Source of the DNA: Ziziphus jujuba
Taxonomy: Eukaryota; Streptophyta; Magnoliopsida; Rosales; Rhamnaceae
Length of the DNA: 64,000 bases
Direction: 5' to 3'
NCBI RefSeq assembly: GCF_031755915.1
Contig: NC_083383.1
Coordinates: 32,219,501 to 32,283,500, forward strand
The notes under the pieces were generated by a model. It saw nothing but the letters and a program-made list of their open reading frames with translations, did no database searches and was not told the origin of the DNA. The position numbers and the translations under genes are program-made. Shown one piece after another: positions 55,183 to 64,000 of this stretch (its first letter is position 1; each line of letters opens with the position of its first letter).

Positions 55183-57515
55183 ATATATATATATATATAT
55201 ATATTTTGTTATATACATATTAAAATGATTTTCTTCTTTTATAAAATAGTTTAATTATTAGATTTTCTGTTATTATGTACAAATTTAAAGTATTTTTTTT
55301 TTTGTTTTTGTAAATATTAATATTTAATATGTTATGAAGAAAAACTATGATAAAAAATTATAACATGTTCTAAAGAATTACTACTTGGAAAAATGCACTG
55401 GTAATTGGAACTTTTTTTATTTTTTTGAAGAAGCTAATTGGAACCTTAAACTAATTTGAAAATATAACTACTACTCAGGATATAAATTATAAGGACCATG
55501 GCATTAAGACACATCAATTAGAAAGGAAGACTGCAACTAATATTTCTAATTTTGCATATACTATTATTCAAAACTAATTGTCATTAGAGAATTTATTCTT
55601 ATTTAAATTAATATATGTTATTTTCCATAATTAAAGGATAAAGATTTTTCCCTTAAATTATATGTAATTATGTAATTATGCTAAATATAAAAAAGGCTAA
55701 TAAAGTTTTTACTTAATTGGATCAATTAAATTAATTAACAGTCAACATAATTAAAAAGAAAAAAGTTCATGCTCAAACGAAATAAATTAATACTTAATTA
55801 AGATTATCCAATTAGTGAAATCCCGGGTCTTTAGTATGATCAAATCGCAAATGGTATTGGATGCTCTCCTATTTTAGCACTTAATTAATATAAATATAAT
55901 TGGTGATATCATAATATCCACAGGACATATCTTACAATTGGATGCAATTAGAGAGTCATCTATAGACAAATAAAAAAATTATTTGTTCTTATTCCAAATA
56001 CTTTCTTCTTAAAAAAATTAAGGGTACTCAATAGAGGGAAATTAAGCTAAAACAACAAAAACAAACCACAAAATATTAAATATCGGAATAATTATATTAA
56101 CCAAATACAAAAAAAAAAAAAAATTGTCTGCCTAAAAAAAACTATATTATAATTTATACTAACTAAAATAAAAACATTCTTTTTTTTTTTTTAAGTTCAA
56201 TCCCAATTAAAAAAAAAAAGCTTAATAAGAGAAAAAAAAAAAACCATAATATCTAGGACAAACGCTTAATCTCCTTAAGTAACTTCTTATTCAATGAAAT
56301 TATCTCGAAGTCAGGAAATTCCGGCAACTTGGTTGCTAAAACGATCGTATTTCTCTTTCTTGCATGCCCTCGATCTGAATAATATATTGTGTCTTCACTT
56401 TTTTATCTTTTTCTTCTCCACCATCTTGAAAAAATTGATAGAGAAAAGTGAATCAATAATTAAAGATTCTTCGTTAGAAGCATCTTTTTCTTTTGATCAT
56501 CATGTCTTGATTCAGCATCTTCAATTTAGATCAAAATCCCTAGCATGGCTCATGTCCATGCTTATGATTAACAAGATCATGTTAGGATCCACAAAAAAAA
56601 AAAAAAAGTATTGGAATTAGAGAATTAAAAAAAATTGAACAACTAAAACCAAATATGAGAGACTAAAAATTAACAAAATATTGAATACCGAAATTTTAAA
56701 TAATCGGAAGGTGTCACTTACATATTTATAGCTAAATATATTTAACTTATTTGGTAAATAAAATAAAATCAAATATTATATGTGAAAGTGCATCTTATTA
56801 TATATTATTGTATTATATATTATATCATAATTAGGCCAAAATTTCTTTATTATATATTATATAATATATAATTAGCCAAAGAAGTCACGATACCTTCTAA
56901 AAAGGAAGGTAATATATAATTCCTGCTTATATAATATTATTATAATAATTATAATAATAATAATATATAATAATATATATAATTTTCAAAAGTTAAAAAT
57001 ATATATTTGGTAAATAAGATAAAATGAAATATTTTAACTATTTTAAATTTATTTCAAAATTATTACCATATGTAGTAATATCAATTATTTGATAGTTATG
57101 GAATGTTATATCAAAAATTAATTTTATATATATTTGATTATATTTATACGTGGTAAGATAATGACTATAATAAATAATAACAAATAATAAATAAAATAAA
57201 AAAATAAAAATGGTGCTTTTGGAGAGAATTTGGATGAAAGATATACTGATACGTATCGCATATACGGTTCTTCTTTTATATATTATATAAATTATTTCCT
57301 TGAAAGCACTCTTTCCATCTTTTAGGTAGTTCGCTCGAATTCTACTTCTACCAAATTTCCAAAAACTAAAATAAATTCTATTTTTTTATTTTTATCTTTC
57401 CATTAGCTTTTATTTCCTTCTTGGATTACTTTATTCAACGAAACCCTAATGGGTTGGCTTATATATATATATATATATATTATTTGGATTAAATGGAAGA
57501 AAATTTTCAAAAACA
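55183..57515. other. AT-rich DNA leading to the third NHL copy
   Basis: No convincing gene. On the minus strand 56330-56256 ends KLPEFPDFEIISLNKKLLKE plus IKRLS and a stop, an exon-like tail I cannot place. From about 57240 the sequence resembles the promoter zones of the other NHL copies (CTCGAATTCTACTTC, AACCCTAATGGGTT, then (AT)n). Confidence 0.35.
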
Positions 57516-60500
57516 ATGGAATTTCCAGAATCTCCTTCGAATCCTCACGATAATATGGTTATCGGTTACCCAGTAGCACCTGTTGGACTGCCATGTTCGA
57601 ATCATCAACAGAAAGAGAGTACCTCCAAATTAGCCACCACCATCTCCGAGTCCACTCCGTTGATCGGTCGCTCTGACAACACCGAAGGTGAAGGCTACTG
57701 TTTCTTGGAACCGTTCTTATATTTAGTGTTTGCTATTGCGTTCGTTGTTTTAGGTATATTAGGTGGTTTTATATTCCCTAGAGCGCCTTCAGTCATGATT
57801 GAATCAATGTCATTTGCGGTAGTCAATAACCTCGGACAATCAGGTAACCTCCAATTTGGGTAGTTTTTCCATTACAAAACAATGATTTCTTGGCAGCAAT
57901 ATTTACTACCATGTCAGTGTAATGGCTTTCCAACGCACGCAACTCCTTGCGAATGTCACAGTTGCACCTTTTTATCGGTGGAAAGAAAAAGGAAGAATGC
58001 AGGCTCGAATTGAAGGCATGGTTGTGAATGTGGAGCACTATCACGAACACATAAATGAGAAATTTGGGGTTTCGTATCTCAAGTTTGAGTTGGTGGGTTT
58101 TGTAAGGACACAAATGTCAGGACCTGTCCAGAATTCCTCTCCGGAACCCTAGACAAGCCCTGATCCCAGGGAAATACCACCGAACCTTCCAATGGAAAAT
58201 CCGGCAGTACCTCCCCTAAGGGTAGGACTAACCAAAAATTTCCTGCATTGAAAACACACTTCTATAAACATCTCCTTATTCCTCCCACGTTACTACAAAT
58301 TGATTCCACAAACTTACAGCACTTCAAAGAACAGTAAATCAGTGCATAAATAATAACTACACGTCCAATACAGTATACAGAGCATTATACAATAAATGTG
58401 GAATTTATACCATGACTGATAAGAGGCAATACAAGATAGAGAGGAAAAAGGGAAGAAATACTTCTTGAACTTTCGGCAACGAACTGAGATGTTGGGCTCG
58501 CCCCGGACAATCAACGTCTCCAACCTGGACCTAGGGGAACGGAATTTAAAAACATGAGATGCTAATCATCTCAGTGAGTGACCCTAACCACCGAACACCT
58601 TTAATATTAATAATATACCAAATAGAGGGATTTAATTAATCAATACCGAACAATTGAGGTAACAATTTCTCTCAAAACCCTCACTATTCACTCCGTTGGA
58701 AATGTTCCCCTTTTAAAACATTTTCACAAAACCCGATATTCGTACTTCCCAAAAACCAAGGGACCAAATAAATTAATAAACAACAAATAAATAAATAAAT
58801 ACCCCAAATATAAATAAACTGCAATAAATTATAATAATTAATTTTGTACTCTTTGGGGTTTGAAATTTCTATCCGAAAAATTTGTACATGACCCACCACA
58901 CCATATACCAATGATGCCCTCTGATACCCAGCGTCCTGAGCACCGACTAGCGGGGAGATTAAAGAGAGAAACTTGCAAACGGCACTTCGGCGTCCCGACA
59001 GTACCACTGCTGAAACCATCATCCCGGCCAAGGAGGGGGGGCGGCTGTGTGCACTATATAAGACTTGCCTGCCCACGGTCCAATGGCAACTCACGGGAGA
59101 AATAATAATACTTGCGTGCTGAACCACATATACATATACCAGAACACCAATACTGTGTGAATGCGTCTAAAATAATTATTAAACCAACCGTACCGTTTTC
59201 CAAAATTACCGTGGAAAATATACCAAATTTTCACACTTACCATCCCACATATTTTCATTCAACAAATCGGTACGAAAACATCGATAACGGATAAAAATAA
59301 TTTTCCTTGCAACACGCGGTTCAACAAATAATATACCACGGGCATAATTATGAAAATTAAACCACCAATTTGAACAAATAATTTTCTTAAAATATTCAAA
59401 CCAATTATACCAAAAAATAATATAAAATCCAAACACAACGAATTACTGAAAATACTTGCTCATGTGTAATAAATACCATTTAATCACAATAATAAAAATC
59501 GAGGATTTCTTAATAACCCAAAAATTCCATTTAGCACCAATGGGTAAATATATATAAGATAATATTTTTTCCCGACTATATTTAAATTCCACCACATGAG
59601 CATAACTGCAGATATCAAATTAACACCACATAAATATAATTAATTGCCCAAAACAGTTTTCAAGGTGGGTCACTCACCTGGAGCACGCAATTAAACCATG
59701 ATCCACCATGGGATCAATTCCATGACTCACCGATGCTCCTAAAACACAATTCACACACAGTCAAATAAATTAATATTTTATTCGGGTAAATAATACCCGG
59801 TACCCGGGGGGTCAAACACAAACGTTATCCAAAATTGACAATTTATATGTCTATGGAAAGCTTGTGAGATGAGGATCACATTACCGACTTCCATTGAGTT
59901 CAATTCGACCGGCGGTGGCCGGAATTTGGTCGGAAAGATTCGACCGAATTTAAACTTGAGGGATCTCTCAAACGGTGGGGCTTTTGGGCAATCTAACCCC
60001 GGAAATGGAATCAGAGGGGTCGAAAATGATGGAATAGAGGTATGGGTCGAGCTGGTTTGGCCGGAAACGGCGAGAATCGCCGGAAAAACTTAACCGGCCA
60101 CCGCCGACTTCACCGGCCCGATCTGGGCGCGTCCGGCGGCGAGTGGCTGGGAAAATTGGAGGTTGAGGTCGCAGGGAGCTGGGCTTCACCAGTGGCCCGC
60201 GCGTGTGGCCGTCCGGCGACTGAAATCCGGCCAAAAGGCCGGTCAAAGAGAGCGGGGGAGAGAGTCAAAGGAGAGAGAGAGAGAGAGAGAGCCCTTGCTG
60301 TGTGTTTCTTGTCTTTGTCGGGCTCGGGGAAGAAGAAGGGAAGAAAAGGAAAAAGAAAGGAGAAGGTGTTTTCCCACGTGGGGAAAAGAAAAGAAAAAGA
60401 AAAAGAAAAAGGAAAATAAAATAAAATAAAAATAAAAATAATTAAATAATAATTAAAACAATATTATATAAAATAATAATAAACTAATATGATAATATAC

Positions 60501-61120
60501 ATGGTTGACATGTGGCACCTCACTGTGGTGACACATGGTCACATTTATTTAGTCACACGTGAAACATCGTTACGCGTTTAAAAATAATATTAAAATAACA
60601 CAGTATTTAAAAAAAAAACTCTACAGGTCCATAACTTTCAAACCGTAGCTCCGTTTTCAGCGTGCTACTAGTCTACAAACTCGTGCCAACGTGTACCTCG
60701 TAACGGTACCTCAGTCGACCTAGAATTCCAATCGAGTCAAAAAGTCAACTTTTGACCCCTTCGGTCAAAATCAAAGTCAACGGTCAACAGTCAACTTCGG
60801 TCAACGTGCAAAAATTCCGACATGGTTCGGGACAGGGTGTTACACAAATGTTGCTGAAAACTACAAGCGTTATCAGGGCAATGTGCAATGAAGAATACAG
60901 GGTTGTCGTTCCGTGGAACCAAACGTCAACATTGTTATTTGAGTTTCAGCCACCCAAGATGTGCCAAGTTGTTGTAGAAGGGACTAGCTTTTATACACCA
61001 TATATGTTTACGATGCTGGCACTATTTTTATTATGCATTTTTTTTAGGGTATTCCTTTGTTGGTGCGTGCCCCTAGCGTGCCTCATAAGCCTGGGTCGAG
61101 ATTATTCTTCAAAATGGTAA
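57516..61120 (+). pseudogene. NHL/LEA_2 pseudogene, copy 3, split by a solo LTR
   Basis: ATG at 57516 begins a 115-residue frame with a membrane segment (FLYLVFAIAFVVLGILGGFI, about residues 67-86) and SVMIESMSFAVVN, the start of the LEA_2 domain. A small deletion and frameshift near 57845 stop it. A second frame from 57922 gives QLLANVTVAPFYRWKEKG and VSYLKFELVGFVRTQ, where the LTR begins at 58115. After the LTR, from 60849, MLLKTTSVIRAMCNEEYRVV continues the domain, followed by a C-terminal hydrophobic segment (FTMLALFLLCIFFRVFL) and a stop at 61120. The order and spacing equal the intact gene at 25975, including the C-terminal membrane segment. The N-terminus is longer and different, so it is a distinct paralogue rather than a recent copy. 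Confidence 0.8.
58115..60844 (-). mobile_element. Solo LTR 4 (2,730 bp) inside the NHL copy 3
   Basis: Minus strand: opens TGTAACACCCTGTCCC at 60844, ends CTGGACAGGTCCTGACA at 58115; CAAA precedes and follows it. It shares with solo LTRs 1-3 the (GA)n tract (about 60270-60292), the GATACCCAGCGTCC block (58924) and the GAGATG-CATCTC palindrome (58556-58572). No coding sequence. Confidence 0.9.
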
Positions 61121-61225
61121 CTAATTTGTCAATGGATAAATTTTTTAGTATAAGTAATTTCTCATTATTTGTCAGTAAATAATTTTTTATTTATTCAATG
61201 ATTTATGTTGCCTTTGATATAAAAT

Positions 61226-61505
61226 GTGATATTTTGTTCTAATACTAGTTCTTGGGGCTCTGGTATCATTATCAAAGATACCTTGTTTCTACATACGAGG
61301 TTTTTATTTTGTCAGTTTAGACATATTTCTCATTCCACAAATAAAATAGTTTATTGGATTGCCTCTCTCAGGCTTTGGATTGAAGTCTTCGTAGTTGTTG
61401 GGAATTTTTTATTGCTTTTGCTTTGAATAATCTTCTTAGCAAAGATATAACTCTTTCTCATCGTTAATGAAATTTGCGTTTTCCAATTCCCAAAAAAAAA
61501 AAAAT
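61226..61505 (+). pseudogene. Possible 5'-truncated LINE 3' end
   Basis: The frame 61226-61426 ends FCQFRHISHSTNKIVYWIAS, resembling the last part of the RNase H domain of plant L1 elements (VxRxxNxxAHxLA). It is followed by an L1-like tail AATGAAATTTGCGTTTTCC and poly-A at 61492-61504. Short and divergent; no target duplication found. Confidence 0.4.
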
Positions 61506-61639
61506 TAATAATAATAATAATAAAAAGAAAACAACAAAACAAAATAAAGTAGTAATAAAAAATCATTTGAGACAAAAGAGTATGAAATTCCATAATGTTT
61601 ACTATTGTAATTTGAATTTAAATTTTTAAATTTTTGATC

Positions 61640-62390
61640 AAGTTTGGTTGGAATTGATCGGATTGACCAACAGTTAACTGTTTGGCACAGTACCTATGAA
61701 CTCCAAAATCAAAACTGACATTAGAAAGTTATGAGTTATGATCATAACAATATTTAATATTTTATTTGTATGTATTTTGGTTTTGACTTGTGTATCATTG
61801 TATAGTATTAATCGATACGAGTTTGTGGACTAGCGACATGCTTTTGAACTTATGGTTGAAATTTATGAACCTATAAAATTTCATTTATTTTTCGAACTAG
61901 CTTTACCTACTATGTTTTTGACAAGTGTAAAATGTGGAAGATTTGACCCTCATTGACAGGTGCCACATGTCAACACACCAGCCCATCCTATGAGTGTATA
62001 GCGGGACCACAAGTGGCTTTCAATTGGGCCATCTAGGAGAGAGAAAAAAGGAGAAAAGAGAGGAAGAGGGGAGAGAGAGAGAGAGAGAGAAAGACGAGTT
62101 TCTTTCTCCTGCCAAATCACCCACCTCCAATCACCGTTTACTACATGCACCACCTTGTCATATTGCCCACTCAATGGCACATCGACCTATCAAATTTCAC
62201 TGCAAGCCGGCCAACGATGTGTTGACAATTTCCAGTGGCGGTGGCCTTTGGCTTTGCCAACCAATTTCTCGTTCTCTTACCACCGTCTTGCTTCGTCACT
62301 GCCACCATCACTTTCTGACCCAAAAAATGAGCCTCCCCTAAATTTTCATGACCTATGGATAGCCAACTTTGGATTTTGAATAATATTTAA
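61640..62390 (+). mobile_element. Decayed partial LTR of the same family (plus orientation)
   Basis: Landmarks of the LTR 5' half in order: AATCGATACGAGTTTGTGGA, TAGCGACATGC, GTGCCACATGTCAACA, (GA)n at 62038-62092, then CCACCGTCTTGC-type GC-richer sequence. The TG end is not recognisable and the 3' half is missing. Confidence 0.55.
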
Positions 62391-63113
62391 ATGAGTAAAG
62401 TTACGTTTATCTTTTAATGAAATATATAAGTTCAATCATTATGTTCAATTATAAATACTGTTATTATTATTGTATTTGTTTATTTATTTATTCAGTTATT
62501 CATGTAAATATTATTTAATGAAGTAACGAATTTCATCATTATCATTATCGTTATCACTGTCATTGGTAGTTCCTCCATGTGTATGTGTTATCCTAATATA
62601 TAAACAATTTCAAGTTATGATTTATAAAAATGGAAGTTATGGGAAATGGTTGTGTTTATTTATTTGGATTGATTTTTAAATTTAAGAATTTTTTATATAA
62701 TATTTTATTATTCATTTATTTATTAACTTAAACGTTGATTTTTTAAAGATTTTGAAAGTTATAAAAGTATCCAATATTAAGATGATTTAAATGTGGTGTA
62801 TTTTCTTAAAAATTATTTTTTGATTTTCAAAATTGTTTATTTTTTATTATTGATTTTTGGGTAATATTTAAGTGTTAAATTTACATTGATTTTATGGAAT
62901 TCGTAAAATTATTCATTATGTTTAAAACTTATTATTTTTATTTGTTTCTTATTTATTTTATTCATCTATTTAATTTTTTTTAACATTTATTTATGATCTT
63001 AAAACGTAAATGTGAGAAATCGATGCGTTCATATTTATATGTTTATACGTGACTAGCTGATTTCTAAATGCACCATATACATATGACCAATTTTGCATGG
63101 GTTATATGTGTAT

Positions 63114-63153
<40 letters not shown>

Positions 63154-63180
63154 ATTTTTTTGTGTTACAGTGAGCGAAAG
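62391..63180. other. AT-rich DNA with an (AT)n tract
   Basis: No gene. (TA)n microsatellite at about 63116-63147. Could be 3' LTR sequence too decayed to align. Confidence 0.4.
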
Positions 63181-63747
63181 TAAGTAGATATTTTGCAATA
63201 ATGGCACTATCCATCCTCCCCATAGTTTTCTCTTTCCTCTCTCCTCTTTCTCTCTCTCTCTCTCCCCCCCTTCTCCATCAATCAAGCCTTCTGTGGGTGT
63301 CACTGCACTCACAGGATTGGCTAATATCTTAACATGTGGCAAACATATTGGTACTTGGTAAAAGTAGTTTTGGAAAAATTTATAAAACTTTGAAGGTGCA
63401 AAACTTTTTCATCAACTATTCTAATTAAGTGCCCCGCTAGTCTATAAAATCATATCAATGAGTACTTTATAATAATGTACAAGTAAAAACCAAATTTTAC
63501 ATAAATAAAAAGTCAAACACGGCACCACTTAATAAGTTCGAACCGCAACCTATTTTGCCTGTAAGTTTTGAACCATAACTCTATTTTCGACGTGCAATTA
63601 GTCCATGAACTTGGATTGACATGTAATTCACGTCAGTACCTTGGTCAACGTAATATTTTACCCACAGTAAAAAGTCAACCATGGCCTATTCGATCAATGC
63701 AGTTAGTGCAAGAAAAATTATGGTGTATTTTGAGATAGAACGTTACA
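63181..63747 (-). mobile_element. 5' part of a 3' LTR of a Ty3/gypsy element
   Basis: Minus strand: begins TGTAACGTTCTATCTC at 63747, passes the TTGACC-rich block, the ACATGTTAAGATATTAGCC region and the (GA)n tract (63238-63264). Immediately to its right the minus-strand sequence GGTTAAAGGGGTAGAT (63763-63748) is a polypurine tract, so this is a 3' LTR whose element body lies beyond it. Confidence 0.7.
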
Positions 63748-63789
63748 ATCTACCCCTTTAACCAAAAATTCCATCCATAAAATTTCGTA

Positions 63790-63998
63790 CTTCACTAAAA
63801 TAGGTAGGGATTCTAGTCTCGCATCTATGCTTCGGGCTCTTGTGTTGCTTTCTCAACTAAGTGATTCCACCAAAGGACTTTGACTAATGGGATGGTCTTG
63901 TTGTGCGACACTCGATCCTCGTGATATAGGATCGACAGTGGCTGCTCCCCATATGATAAGTCTTCTCTCAACTTGATGTCGAGAGTCTCAAACACGTG
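63790..63998 (-). pseudogene. Ty3/gypsy polyprotein C-terminal tail (chromodomain-like)
   Basis: The minus strand is open from the window edge for about 60 codons: FETLDIKLREDLSYGEQPLS, then DRVSHNKTIPLVKVLW and EKATQEPEA, then TAG. The Y-x-x-RxxxLRNKxIxLVKVLWxNHxxEEATWE pattern is the chromodomain end of chromovirus integrases, which steers integration by reading histone marks. The stop replaces the codon before MRD, so the end is broken. The rest of the element lies outside the window. Confidence 0.75.
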
Positions 63999-64000
63999 TA

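Noticed and set aside
57845..57925. An intron joining the two 5' frames of NHL copy 3
   Set aside because: The intact relative is intronless here and the gap is too short; GTAACC could serve as donor but a deletion plus frameshift is simpler.
59869..60429. Frames of 74-125 codons
   Set aside because: GC-rich and (GA)n part of solo LTR 4, equivalent to the region rejected in solo LTR 1.

Overview
The window is nuclear DNA of a flowering plant, most likely a eudicot. It is AT-rich, has spliced genes with GT-AG introns, and carries plant-specific families: a RING-H2 (ATL-like) protein, NDR1/HIN1-like LEA_2 proteins, CER1, plastid CHLD, 13-kb CACTA elements and long solo LTRs. I cannot name the species. 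No tRNA, rRNA or CRISPR was recognised.

Only two protein genes look intact: a small membrane-anchored RING-H2 protein (1154-1564) and a 290-residue NHL/LEA_2 membrane protein (25975-26847). Nearly everything else is mobile DNA or broken pieces of host genes.

Layout. 1-2.5 kb: RING-H2 gene. 2.5-4.7 kb: 5'-truncated CER1-like pseudogene on the minus strand. 4.96-21.8 kb: a nest of elements with related ~110-bp terminal inverted repeats (Mutator-like by structure), holding fragments of at least five unrelated genes: lipoxygenase, NDUFB3, SDHAF2, CHLD and MnmA. The nest is further invaded by a TRIM, two ~3-kb solo LTRs, an array built on a GGTAATTACC palindrome, and a Tourist-like MITE. 21.8-25 kb: decayed hAT and possible copia remnants. 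24.4-30.5 kb: a duplicated segment with one intact and one dead NHL gene, followed by an OSTC gene fragment. 30884-43886: a complete CACTA transposon with 3-bp ATT target duplication, two opposed satellite arrays, and a TNP2-type transposase gene with one stop and one frameshift. 45.4-45.8 kb: a long near-perfect hairpin. 46.1-49.3 kb: a solo LTR with perfect AAAAG duplication. 50.8-57.5 kb: MITEs and a 932-bp foldback element. 57.5-61.1 kb: a third NHL copy split by a 2.7-kb solo LTR. 61.2-64 kb: LINE and LTR remnants, and the 3' tail of a Ty3/gypsy polyprotein running off the right edge on the minus strand.

The LTR copies at 9.6, 15.0, 46.1, 50.8, 58.1, 61.6 and 63.2 kb belong to one family. 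The 63.2-64 kb copy sits next to a polypurine tract and a chromodomain-like reading frame, so the solo LTRs probably derive from a chromovirus-type Ty3/gypsy element (Tekay/Del-like by LTR length, which is inference). The genes do not form a pathway. The window is best read as a record of gene duplication, gene-fragment capture and transposon nesting.
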